NCBI GenBank assembly: GCA_963785585.1
Contig: CAWAVW010000004.1
Span: 1,736,001-1,800,000, forward strand
Reading direction: 5' to 3'
Length of the DNA: 64,000 bases
Source: Palsa-295 sp963785585
GTDB taxonomy: Bacteria; Acidobacteriota; Terriglobia; Acidiferrales; UBA7541
In this document: piece after piece, positions 30,688-39,146 of the stretch
Numbering within the stretch: position 1 is the stretch's first letter
Layout: each line of letters begins with the position of its first letter
Program-made: the position numbers and the translations under genes
Notes under the pieces: model-generated
Databases searched by the model: none
What the model was told of the DNA's origin: nothing
The model's input: the letters and a program-made list of their open reading frames with translations, nothing else

Positions 30688-31494
30688 CTACGACGGCAAC
30701 GGCAGCATGAGCTTGGTGCGCGTGTACACCACGCGGGAGCCGTGACGCTCGAAGTTGCGTTGCGAGCCAGTGCCGGGGAGCGTGACGGCGAGCGCAATGT
30801 CGCATCCCGCGGCGCGGGCGTCGGCCATGCGGCGAGCGATCAGCGCGGTTTGAACGCCACGCCTGCGGAAATCCGGCATCGTGCTGGAGCCGTACAAGCC
30901 GGCGACGCCGCGGCTCAACAGTAGCGTGCCGGCTCCGGCGGGCTGGCCGTCGGCAAGAGCGAGGTACATCACTTTGCCTGCGCCGCGAGAAAAGGAATCC
31001 GTCATCGCCATCATCTCTTCGGTGACGGCTTGGAATTCGGCCCACCCTTGCGCGAGCGTCGCAACGAAAACGCCGCGTTCGGATTCGGCGATCGGCCGCG
31101 CTTCGATTCCCGGCGATGGAGGGTCGAAAACGTCTTGCGGCCCGAGGGCGCGGATCAGCACGTTCGAGAATTCAACGATGCGGTAACCGCGTTCTCCGAA
31201 GGCTGCGAGAAGCGACGAGTCCGCGAGCGGGCAAAGCTCGACCACGACGCTCGAGCCGCGGCTGTGAAAAAAATGTTCCAGGCGATCGAGTTCCGCAGCG
31301 CTCATTTCGCCATGAAGGCCCAGGCCTTCGGCTTGGGTCATCGGCGAATCGACGCCCGCGAAGACGGCGACGCCTCCCCCGATGCCAAGTTCCACTTTGC
31401 CGAGGCCGTTATCGGTTTCCGTTCCCTGCGCGGGCATCGATGGATGCGACGCAATTTCCAAACGCCGTGCCAATTCCATATCGAGGAAAATCAT
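30688..31494 (-). CDS. GNAT-family acetyltransferase
   Basis: A 268-residue protein whose C-terminal half (residues ~130-260) has the GNAT fold: an acetyl-CoA loop at RRRGVQTALIARRMADARAA (pattern R-x-x-G-x-x), preceded by the strand GVAGLYGSSTMPDF. The N-terminal half (FLDMELARRLEIAS) is a second, degenerate GNAT-like unit or substrate domain. GGAGA lies 8 bases before ATG 31494, which rules out the longer frame. It runs opposite to its neighbours. The substrate is unknown. Confidence 0.8.
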   Translation of the reverse strand: MIFLDMELARRLEIASHPSMPAQGTETDNGLGKVELGIGGGVAVFAGVDSPMTQAEGLGLHGEMSAAELDRLEHFFHSRGSSVVVELCPLADSSLLAAFGERGYRIVEFSNVLIRALGPQDVFDPPSPGIEARPIAESERGVFVATLAQGWAEFQAVTEEMMAMTDSFSRGAGKVMYLALADGQPAGAGTLLLSRGVAGLYGSSTMPDFRRRGVQTALIARRMADARAAGCDIALAVTLPGTGSQRNFERHGSRVVYTRTKLMLPLPS

Positions 31495-31840
31495 TCGAGT
31501 GTCTCCCGTGGTGCGTAGGCCTCGTAAGGCGCGAAAGGTTGTTAGGTGCCCCAAAAGGAAGGGCTCATCGGCGCAAATATCGGGAAAGGCGACGAAAGCG
31601 AACGGTGGGACGACCGGCTAAACGGCGAGGCCGGAGGCACACCCATCCGTCGCTTGCAAACTGCAGCGCATAGGCGCCTCCGAAGAGAGAGTTACCACGG
31701 CGAACGGCCCGTAGCTCGAGCGATTCTAGCGCAGTTCGAAAACAAGTCAAATCAAACCAGCAATGGTAGAATTCAGCGCGCGACGAACCGCCGGAACGAC
31801 GTCGGCGCAGCGCGGCGATTGCCATTCCGAAAGGATTCAC

Positions 31841-33517
31841 GTGAGCGGCACGAAGATTGAATCGCAAGTGGACGCGAAGTCGCCGGACTTCGCCAGGAAC
31901 AGCCGCTCGGTCGTGGACCGCCTGACCGAAATCAAGAACCAGGAAGAAACCATCCGGCAGGGCGGCGGCGCGAAGGCCATCGAATCGCAGCACAAAAAAG
32001 GCCGCCTGACGGCGCGCGAGCGAATCGCCAAGCTGATCGATCCGAAAACGGAATTCTTCGAGCTCGGCTTGTATGCCGCGTTTGAAATGTACGAGGAGTG
32101 GGGTGGCGCTCCAGCGGCCGGCACGGTTACCGGCTTGGCGCATGTTTCCGGCCGGCAAGTCATGATCATCGCGAACGACGCGACGGTGAAGGCCGGCGCG
32201 TTTTTTCCGATGACCGCGAAAAAGGTGATTCGCGCGCAAAACATCGCCATCGAAAATCATATCCCGACGATCTATTTGGTCGATTCCGCGGGCGTTTTCC
32301 TGCCGCTGCAGGAGGACGTGTTTCCGGACACGGACGATTTCGGCCGCGTTTTCCGCAACAACGCCGTAATGAGCGCGAAGGGCATTCCCCAGATCACCGC
32401 GATCATGGGAATGTGCGTGGCGGGCGGCGCGTATCTGCCGGTAATGTGCGACAAGATTCTGATGACTGAAGGCAGCGGATTGTTTCTCGCCGGGCCTGCG
32501 CTGGTGCAGGCGGCCATCGGACAGAAAACGTCCGCCGAGGAACTGGGCGGCGCGCAAATGCACGCGCAGATCAGCGGCACGATCGATTTTCGCGAGCCGG
32601 ACGACGAAGCGTGCATTAAGCGGCTGCGCGCGCTGGTGGACAAGATCGGCAAGCGCCCCGGAGCCCCGTTTGACCACAAGCCGGCGAAACCTCCGGCGTA
32701 TTCCGCGGAAAGTATTTACGGAGTGTTTTCCTCAAACCCCGCGAAGCAGTACGATATGCGCGAAGTGATCGCCCGGATTGTGGACGCCAGCGAATTCGAG
32801 GAATATCGCGCCGAATTCGGGCAAACGCTTCTTTGCGGTTATGCCCGGATCGGCGGCTGGGCCGTGGGAATCGTCGCCAATCAAAAAAAGCACGTCAGCG
32901 TCGCGTCTCCGGGCACGGGCGAAAAGCGCATGGAGTTCGGCGGCGTGATTTACACCGAATCGGCGGACAAAGCGGCTCGATTTATTTTCGACTGCAACCA
33001 GAATTTGATCCCTTTGATTTTTCTGCACGACGTGAACGGATTCATGGTCGGCAAGGAAGCGGAGTGGAGCGGAATCATTCGGGCGGGCGCGAAAATGGTA
33101 AACGCCGTGGCCAATAGCGTTGTGCCGAAGATTTCGGTGATTTGCGGCGGCAGCTTTGGCGCGGGCCATTACGCGATGTGCGGGAAGGCCTACGATCCGC
33201 GCTTTGTGTTTGCCTGGCCCACCGCGCGCTATGCGGTGATGAGCGGCGATTCCGCGGCGGGCACCCTCGTGGAGATCAAAATCAAGCAGCTCGAGCGCGA
33301 AGGAAAAAAACTGACCGACGCGGACAAAAAGGAACTGCACGAAACGATTCGCGCCACCTACGATCGGCAAAGCGACCCGCGCTACGCCGCCGCGCGCCTG
33401 TGGGTGGACGCGATCATCGACCCGGCGCACACGCGCGACGCTTTGATTCAGGCGCTCGATGCGGCCGGGCTAAATCCCGACGTGCCGCCGTTTAAGACCG
33501 GCGTATTACAAACGTGA
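31841..33517 (+). CDS. Acyl-CoA carboxylase carboxyltransferase (beta) subunit
   Basis: A 558-residue carboxyltransferase with two crotonase-type halves. It has RLTARERIAKLIDPKTEFFE, GRVFRNNAVMSAKGIPQIT, GMCVAGGAYLPVM, LVQAAIGQKTSAEELGGAQM and GGSFGAGHYAMCGKAYDPRF. The second half carries the acyl-CoA site. The start GTG 31841 has AAGGA 6 bases upstream. Next to HMG-CoA lyase and a crotonase, 3-methylcrotonyl-CoA carboxylase (leucine breakdown) is the best guess; propionyl-CoA is also possible. The biotin carboxylase/carrier subunit gene is not in the window, so the enzyme needs a partner from elsewhere. Confidence 0.87.
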   Translation: MSGTKIESQVDAKSPDFARNSRSVVDRLTEIKNQEETIRQGGGAKAIESQHKKGRLTARERIAKLIDPKTEFFELGLYAAFEMYEEWGGAPAAGTVTGLAHVSGRQVMIIANDATVKAGAFFPMTAKKVIRAQNIAIENHIPTIYLVDSAGVFLPLQEDVFPDTDDFGRVFRNNAVMSAKGIPQITAIMGMCVAGGAYLPVMCDKILMTEGSGLFLAGPALVQAAIGQKTSAEELGGAQMHAQISGTIDFREPDDEACIKRLRALVDKIGKRPGAPFDHKPAKPPAYSAESIYGVFSSNPAKQYDMREVIARIVDASEFEEYRAEFGQTLLCGYARIGGWAVGIVANQKKHVSVASPGTGEKRMEFGGVIYTESADKAARFIFDCNQNLIPLIFLHDVNGFMVGKEAEWSGIIRAGAKMVNAVANSVVPKISVICGGSFGAGHYAMCGKAYDPRFVFAWPTARYAVMSGDSAAGTLVEIKIKQLEREGKKLTDADKKELHETIRATYDRQSDPRYAAARLWVDAIIDPAHTRDALIQALDAAGLNPDVPPFKTGVLQT

Positions 33518-33527
33518 TTCGCTGACC

Positions 33528-33848
33528 ATGACCGACACGAAACGCAGCGGCGGATGGAAGCAACTGGGATTTGTGGCGCTTCTGTCTCTACCGGCGATCT
33601 TCTGCGTGTGCGCCTCAAACGAGTTCAGCACAGACAGCGACTATCAGCGCTCCGCTCTCTGGTTCATCTTTCAGATTTCGCAATATATCGGCGTCGTATG
33701 TATCCTGATAGGCGCGGGGCTTTGCATCGCGGAATATGTGCAAGCGCGAATATCTCGCGTCGCGCTGGCGCTGATGATTGGCACGGTGCTCGCTTCGATT
33801 TATCTGTTGTGGCTGGGGATTCACATTTACCGGAGCCCGTGGTTCTGA
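33528..33848 (+). CDS. Three-pass membrane protein, unknown
   Basis: A 106-residue protein (MTDTKRSGGWKQLGFVALLS) with hydrophobic helices near residues 13-29, 44-68 and 77-98. It lies 10 bases after the carboxyltransferase gene and 6 bases before the HMG-CoA lyase gene, so it is inside the catabolic operon. No family recognised. Its tight spacing suggests a real gene although no clear Shine-Dalgarno sequence is seen. Confidence 0.6.
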   Translation: MTDTKRSGGWKQLGFVALLSLPAIFCVCASNEFSTDSDYQRSALWFIFQISQYIGVVCILIGAGLCIAEYVQARISRVALALMIGTVLASIYLLWLGIHIYRSPWF

Positions 33849-33854
33849 ATTCTT

Positions 33855-34760
33855 ATGGCGAATGAAGTCACGATTGTGGAGTGCCCCCGGGATGCCTGGC
33901 AAGGCTTGAGCCAGATCATTCCGGCGGAAGAAAAGGCCCAATATCTGGCGCGATTGATCTCGCTGGGGTTTACGCACATCGACGCGGTGAGCTTCGTCTC
34001 GCCGAAGCACGTTCCGCAGATGGCCGACAGCGAAACGGTGATGAAGATTCTGAGCGCGGCAACCACGCCTTCCGGCGCGGTGCCGGAAATTATTGGAATC
34101 GTGGTGAACGAACAGGGACTCACGCGCGCTCTGGCGACTCCGGGCGTGACGACCATCGGGTATCCATATTCGGTGTCGGCGTATTTCCGCCGAGCCAATG
34201 CCAACATGTCGCGCGCCGAATCGCGCGAGCTGGTCGAGAAGCTTCAGAAAGACACCAAAGCCGCCGGAAGAAATCTGGTGATCTACATCTCCATGGCGTT
34301 TGGCAATCCATACGACGAGCCATGGGGTGCGGAAATTGTGGAAGACACTCTGGTTTGGCTGAAAGACATCGGCGTGCGCACGGTTTCGCTCGCCGATACG
34401 GTGGGCACGGCTTCGCCGGAAGAAGTCGCCGAGCTATATCGCGCGGTAAAGAGCTGCGTTGCGGGCGTGGAGATTGGAGTTCACCTCCACAGCCGGCCCG
34501 AGCGAGCCGCGGAAAAGGTGTTGGCCGCGTACGAAGCCGGTTGCCGCCGATTCGATGGCGCGCTCACCGGCATGGGCGGCTGCCCTTTTGCCAGCGACGA
34601 GCTCGTCGGAAACATTCCCACCGAGACGGTGCTGGCCACGCTGGCCGCGCGCGGCGTCTCGACGGGGATCGATACGAAGTCGCTGGCGATTGCCTGCACG
34701 CTCGCCGGCGAGCTGCGGGAGAAATATACGTACGTGCCCGAAACGACCAAACCGAACTGA
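33855..34760 (+). CDS. Hydroxymethylglutaryl-CoA lyase
   Basis: A 301-residue TIM-barrel lyase that splits HMG-CoA to acetyl-CoA and acetoacetate, the last step of leucine breakdown. Seen: the metal/substrate Arg-Asp (ECPRDAWQG), SFVSPKHVPQMAD, the metal-binding HxH (VHLHSRPE) and the flexible-loop GMGGCPFASDELVGN with the catalytic Cys and metal-binding Asn. A Glu before the VSFVSP strand in the classical enzyme is Asp here (IDAVSF). The length is normal. It is placed with a carboxylase subunit and a crotonase, which supports leucine catabolism. Confidence 0.87.
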   Translation: MANEVTIVECPRDAWQGLSQIIPAEEKAQYLARLISLGFTHIDAVSFVSPKHVPQMADSETVMKILSAATTPSGAVPEIIGIVVNEQGLTRALATPGVTTIGYPYSVSAYFRRANANMSRAESRELVEKLQKDTKAAGRNLVIYISMAFGNPYDEPWGAEIVEDTLVWLKDIGVRTVSLADTVGTASPEEVAELYRAVKSCVAGVEIGVHLHSRPERAAEKVLAAYEAGCRRFDGALTGMGGCPFASDELVGNIPTETVLATLAARGVSTGIDTKSLAIACTLAGELREKYTYVPETTKPN

Positions 34761-34797
34761 TCAGTCTGGGATTCGCAACGCCGGGACGATTTCGACC

Positions 34798-35610
34798 ATG
34801 ACTCAACCTGCCGACAGCAGCTTCTGCGAGTTCGCCACCATCCTCTGCTCGACCGAGAATTCAGTGGCGACGATCACCATGAACCGGCCGGAAAAGCGCA
34901 ACGCCATTTCCAGCCAGATGATCGACGAACTGTTGCAGGCGCTGAACAATGCCGATCGCGATCACGCCGTGCGCGTCGTGATTCTCACCGGAGCGGGAAA
35001 AGCGTTCTGTTCGGGCATGGACCTCGAAGCGCTCAACGCCATCGCGAAACAAAATGCCGACGAAAACCTGGGCGATTCACGCATCATGGCGCGGCTGTTT
35101 CACCGGTTGTACGGTTTTCCGAAACCGGTGATCACCGCGGTTAATGGGGCGGCCATCGCGGGGGGTTGCGGTCTGGCCACGTTTTCCGATATCACCCTGG
35201 CGGTTCCGGAGGCAAAGTTCGGATACACCGAAGTTCGCATCGGATTCATCCCCGCGCTGGTTTCGGTGATGCTTCGCCGCCAAATCGGTGAGAAGCATTC
35301 GCGCGACTTGTTGTTGACCGGACGAATCTTCGATGCCGCCGAGGGCTACCGGCTGGGCCTCGTCAACGAGATCGTTCCCGCGGAAAAGCTGATGGCCCGC
35401 GCGCGGGAAATGGCTGACGTATTTCTGGCCGCCAGCCCGACGAGCCTGGAGCGGACCAAGCGCCTGCTGCTGCATTACGACGACGCACACGTCCGAGAGG
35501 AGATCGAGTGGGCCACGCAGGCGAATGCTCAGATTCGCAGCACCGAAGACTTCCGCGAAGGGCTTTCCTCGTTTCTTGAAAAGCGCGCTCCGAAGTGGAC
35601 GGGGCGCTAG
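34798..35610 (+). CDS. Enoyl-CoA hydratase family protein (possible methylglutaconyl-CoA hydratase)
   Basis: A 270-residue crotonase of full length. Oxyanion-hole loops GAGKAFCSGMDLEAL and NGAAIAGGCGLATFSD are intact, and a Glu stands in FGYTEVRIGFIPALVS at the place of a catalytic Glu. A hydratase or isomerase role is likely; its place next to HMG-CoA lyase suggests 3-methylglutaconyl-CoA as the substrate, by inference. ATG 34798 is used; the longer frame overlaps the HMG-CoA lyase gene and is a shadow. It is 37 bases after that gene. Confidence 0.85.
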   Translation: MTQPADSSFCEFATILCSTENSVATITMNRPEKRNAISSQMIDELLQALNNADRDHAVRVVILTGAGKAFCSGMDLEALNAIAKQNADENLGDSRIMARLFHRLYGFPKPVITAVNGAAIAGGCGLATFSDITLAVPEAKFGYTEVRIGFIPALVSVMLRRQIGEKHSRDLLLTGRIFDAAEGYRLGLVNEIVPAEKLMARAREMADVFLAASPTSLERTKRLLLHYDDAHVREEIEWATQANAQIRSTEDFREGLSSFLEKRAPKWTGR

Positions 35611-35658
35611 TGAGCGCAAGGGCATTTCCATCCGAATCGTTCGGCTCGATTCCCTGCC

Positions 35659-36078
35659 ATGATTGAATATTCAGAAGCGACGGTGCGCGTGCGCTACGCC
35701 GAAACCGACCAAATGGGCGTGGTGTATCACGGAAACTACTTCACCTGGTTCGAAGTGGGACGCGTGGAATTGTGCCGCGCTCTGGGATTTGAGTATAAGA
35801 AAATGGAATCGGAGGACGATAGTTTCATCGTCGTGGTCGACGCGCACTGCCGCTACAAAAGCCCGGCGAGGTTCGACGACGTACTGACGGTGAGAACGCG
35901 CATCGCGGAATCCAACCGCCGGATGATTAAATTCAGTTATGAGATTTTCCGCGAGCCGGCCAGCGAGCCGATTGCAACAGGCGACACGACGCACGTGATT
36001 TGCGACCGGCAGGGACGCCCGCGCTCGCTGCCCGAGAAATATCACAAGTATTTTTTGCACGGGAAGCCGGTACCCTGA
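35659..36078 (+). CDS. 4HBT hotdog-fold acyl-CoA thioesterase (YbgC type)
   Basis: A 139-residue thioesterase. The signature RVRYAETDQMGVVYHGNYFT contains the catalytic Asp and the loop before the long helix (WFEVGRVELCRALG). It hydrolyses short or medium acyl-CoA in the cytosol, or Tol-Pal-linked acyl-CoA in YbgC proteins. It is at the end of the catabolic series and may release CoA from dead-end intermediates. It starts 48 bases after the crotonase stop. Confidence 0.88.
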   Translation: MIEYSEATVRVRYAETDQMGVVYHGNYFTWFEVGRVELCRALGFEYKKMESEDDSFIVVVDAHCRYKSPARFDDVLTVRTRIAESNRRMIKFSYEIFREPASEPIATGDTTHVICDRQGRPRSLPEKYHKYFLHGKPVP

Positions 36079-36103
36079 GCGATTCCACCGAACGGGAAAA
36101 ATC

Positions 36104-37633
36104 ATGACCACGATTTTCATCGACGGCGAAACACTTACGCGCGAAGCGCTGTACCGAATTGTGTTTGACGGCGAAGACGTGGCGATCGCACCGGCGGCGC
36201 GCGAGAAAATGCTGGCGTCCCGCGCGGTGATCGAGCGGCTGATCGCCTCGAACGCCGCGGTGTACGGCGTAAACACGGGCTTCGGAAAAATGGCGTCGGT
36301 GCGGATTTCGCGCGAGCAAATCGGCGAGTTGCAGTTAAATCTGGTCCGCAGCCACGCCTGCGGAGTCGGCGCTCCGCTCAGCGAAGCGGAGACGCGCGCC
36401 ATGCTGGTGCTGCGCGCCAACGCCATCGCCAAGGGAAATTCGGGCGTGCGTCCTCTGGTCGCCGAGACCCTCTGCGCCATGCTCAATGCCGGAGTTCATC
36501 CGGTGATTCCCTCGCAAGGCTCCGTAGGCGCGTCGGGAGACCTCGCTCCTCTCGCGCATCTGGCGCAGGTAGCCATTGGCGAAGGCGAGGCCGTCTATCA
36601 GAGCAAGCGGATGGCCGGCGGCGACGCGATGAAAAATGCAGGCATCGCGCCGCTGGCGCTCGAAGCAAAAGAGGGCCTGGCGATGCTCAACGGCACGCAG
36701 GGAATGCTGGCGCTCTTGTCATTGGCTTTGCGTGACGCCGAAATTGCAGCCGACACGGCCGACGTGGCCGTGGCGCTTTCGCTGGACGCGCTGCGCGGAA
36801 GCCCCGCGGCGTTTGACGAACGCATCGCTCGCGTGCGTCCCTACGCGGGCCACGCCACCACGGCGCGAAACGTGGAACGGCTCAACCGGGGCAGCGCGAT
36901 TCGCGATTCTCATAAGCCCGCCGACAAAGACCCGCGCGTGCAGGATGCCTACAGCTTGCGCTGCACTCCGCAAGTGCACGGCTCGGTGCGCGATGTGCTG
37001 GATCAAGTGGACGCTACGTTGAGCGTTGAATTGAACAGCGCCACCGATAATCCCCTGGTATTTGCGACCGATTCGAAGGGCGGCGGAGAAGTGATCAGCG
37101 GCGGGAATTTTCACGGCCAGCCGCTGGCGATTGCCGCCGATCAGTTGGCCGTCGCGCTCGCTACGCTCGGAGGAATTTCCGAACGCCGCATCGAACAGAT
37201 GGCCAACCCGCAGACAAGTTTGTTGCCGGCGTTTCTTACGCGCGATGCGGGGCTCAACTCCGGATTTATGATCCTGCAGGTCGCCGCTGCGGCGCTCGCG
37301 AGCGAACTGAAAGCGCAGTCCACGCCGCATTCGGTGGATTCCATCCCAACGTCCGCCAATCAGGAAGATTACGTTTCGATGGGGATGGGCGGAGCGCGGC
37401 GATTGCAGCCGATGCTGGCGAATCTGCGAAATATTCTGGCGATCGAACTTCTGGCGGCGTGCCAGGGAATCGACCTGCTTGAGCCGTTGAAAACCGGTCC
37501 TGCGGCGCAAAAGGCGCACGACATCGTTCGTTCCGTTTCGCCCATTGTGAACGCGGACCGATCGCTCGCGCCGGATATTGAGGCTGTCGCGCGGCACATC
37601 GCCAAGGGATCGTTCGCGGAAGTGCTTCAGTAA
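36104..37633 (+). CDS. hutH: Histidine ammonia-lyase
   Basis: A 509-residue enzyme that removes ammonia from histidine to give urocanate. The self-forming MIO cofactor triad Ala-Ser-Gly is at about residues 142-144 in GSVGASGDLAPLAHLAQV. Other blocks: NTGFGKMASVRI, QDAYSLRCTPQVHGSVRDVL, SATDNPLVF, and QEDYVSMGMGGARRL. Length and motifs are fully normal. It is 25 bases after the thioesterase gene. Other hut genes are not in the window, so the rest of the pathway must be elsewhere. Confidence 0.96.
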   Translation: MTTIFIDGETLTREALYRIVFDGEDVAIAPAAREKMLASRAVIERLIASNAAVYGVNTGFGKMASVRISREQIGELQLNLVRSHACGVGAPLSEAETRAMLVLRANAIAKGNSGVRPLVAETLCAMLNAGVHPVIPSQGSVGASGDLAPLAHLAQVAIGEGEAVYQSKRMAGGDAMKNAGIAPLALEAKEGLAMLNGTQGMLALLSLALRDAEIAADTADVAVALSLDALRGSPAAFDERIARVRPYAGHATTARNVERLNRGSAIRDSHKPADKDPRVQDAYSLRCTPQVHGSVRDVLDQVDATLSVELNSATDNPLVFATDSKGGGEVISGGNFHGQPLAIAADQLAVALATLGGISERRIEQMANPQTSLLPAFLTRDAGLNSGFMILQVAAAALASELKAQSTPHSVDSIPTSANQEDYVSMGMGGARRLQPMLANLRNILAIELLAACQGIDLLEPLKTGPAAQKAHDIVRSVSPIVNADRSLAPDIEAVARHIAKGSFAEVLQ

Positions 37634-37679
37634 CGCGCGAGCGAGAGCCGGCGACTCCTTGCAGCAAGCAAGCGCGTGC

Positions 37680-37862
37680 TTACGTCTTCGGAGCTTTCGC
37701 GGCGTTAGCCGAGTTGGCCGCTTTGCCCGCGGAACTGATCGTCACTTTGTCTTCCGCCGCAGGCTTGGGCGCCGCGGCAGTGCTCTTCGCTGGTTTAGAT
37801 GTTTCCGTCACCTGAGAGTCGTGCCGCGGCGTGTGCGAAACGTTGCTGACTTGGTTTGCCAT
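37680..37862 (-). CDS. Small disordered hypothetical protein
   Basis: A 60-residue protein (MANQVSNVSHTPRHDSQVTE) with GAGGTG 9 bases before the ATG at 37862. It is Ala, Lys, Ser and Pro rich and ends KAANSANAAKAPKT, with a short DKVTISSAGKA segment. It looks unfolded. It overlaps no other gene and lies 85 bases from the hydrolase gene on the same strand. The family is not recognised; the base composition alone does not prove it is expressed. Confidence 0.45.
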   Translation of the reverse strand: MANQVSNVSHTPRHDSQVTETSKPAKSTAAAPKPAAEDKVTISSAGKAANSANAAKAPKT

Positions 37863-37947
37863 CGGGAATTTCACCTCGGCTGAAACCATCGGCAAACTTT
37901 GCCGGAAGCGTTAGGTCTCCGCACGGCATCACGTCGCCGCGGTGAAC

Positions 37948-38961
37948 TTAGGCGAGGGCCTTGCGTAAAAACGTTCCGAAACGGTATCCGGCGATGTGGC
38001 TGAACGGAGCAACCCCGAGCGAATAGTGCCCGCAAGGCAGAATCAGCTTTTCCATCGCAACCTTTTCCTCTTTCGCCGCCGCGAAAAACTCCTGCGTCAA
38101 GCTGTAAGGAAACGTCGGGTCATACTTCCCCGCGATGGCCAAAAGTTTTTTCCGCGCGCCTCGCAGGCGGGAAACATACGGCCGCGGACTGATCGGCGAC
38201 CAGAAGTATCGAAGCTCTTCGGCAGTCACGCCCTGGCGCAAAGACTGCCAAACGTTGCTGGTCGTCAAACCGTTCGCCACCACGTCGCCAAAGTACGTGG
38301 AGACATGCAAAAACGCGCCGGCGCGCAGGGCCGGCTCATGGCACAGCGTTAGAAACCCGAGGCACGAACCGATGCTCGTGCCGAGAACTCCCAGTCGCTG
38401 GTAACCCTCCTGTTCGAGCCATCGCACCGTTCGGCGAACATCGAGAAGCGCCTGGTGATTTGCCTGGATCGTCAAACCAATGCTGGGGCTGATCAGATGG
38501 TCGGCGCGCGGGTGCCCGGGAATGGCGCGGCGGTCGTGGTACGGCAGGCTCATTTTCACCGCGGTGATCCCGAGCGTGTTCAGCCAGCGGCAAACGTTCT
38601 GCTGCTCTTCCCATCGCGAATTCCACTGAGCAAGGACGATGACCGCCGGCCCCTTCCGCCTTCCGCGAAACACCTGGGCATGAACGCGGTTATTTTCGGG
38701 CCACGGAGAGGCGACCGCGCTTGTAAAAGTCAGCACATTGTCTTGCAGGCAGTAGTCGCTCGCGGGCGTTGCGGCAAACCAATCGTCGCTGTGAACCAGC
38801 TTTTCTTCCACAAAGTTATGCAGGAAAGCGCGGGGATCGGGGTCGTTCCGGTCACCGCCGATATGCTCCAGCCCCCACTCGAACGGCAGGATGCGGCGGT
38901 TCGGCTCCTGGCCGAAACGCATCTCTTCGTAGGCGCGAACTCTCTGTGCGATCAAATCCAT
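37948..38961 (-). CDS. Alpha/beta hydrolase, ABHD18-like
   Basis: A 337-residue protein without a signal peptide. It has an alpha/beta hydrolase core: PAVIVLAQWNSRWEEQ (oxyanion strand), RLGVLGTSIGSCLG with nucleophile Ser in G-T-S-I-G, KLLAIAGKYDPTFPYS with the acid Asp, and LPCGHYSLG with the catalytic His. The pattern of an aromatic-basic-rich middle (MSLPYHDRRAIPGHPRADHL) reminds me of the ABHD18 family. The substrate is not known. It runs opposite to the GH13 gene, from which it is separated by 185 bases that must contain both promoters. Confidence 0.72.
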   Translation of the reverse strand: MDLIAQRVRAYEEMRFGQEPNRRILPFEWGLEHIGGDRNDPDPRAFLHNFVEEKLVHSDDWFAATPASDYCLQDNVLTFTSAVASPWPENNRVHAQVFRGRRKGPAVIVLAQWNSRWEEQQNVCRWLNTLGITAVKMSLPYHDRRAIPGHPRADHLISPSIGLTIQANHQALLDVRRTVRWLEQEGYQRLGVLGTSIGSCLGFLTLCHEPALRAGAFLHVSTYFGDVVANGLTTSNVWQSLRQGVTAEELRYFWSPISPRPYVSRLRGARKKLLAIAGKYDPTFPYSLTQEFFAAAKEEKVAMEKLILPCGHYSLGVAPFSHIAGYRFGTFLRKALA

Positions 38962-39146
38962 GAGGAGTAAACAAAAGAATATAACGCAGCGGAACGGTTA
39001 CAATCAAACGGCGCGCGTCGCCGGTTCGAGGGAGTGGGCATGATTTGGAATCGCAAGCCGAAACGAAAATGTTATGCTAAATCCCGCAGAGGGCACCGGC
39101 CTTGAGAGTTCATTTCAACGGGGAAAACCGCCGCACTTTAGCCACC

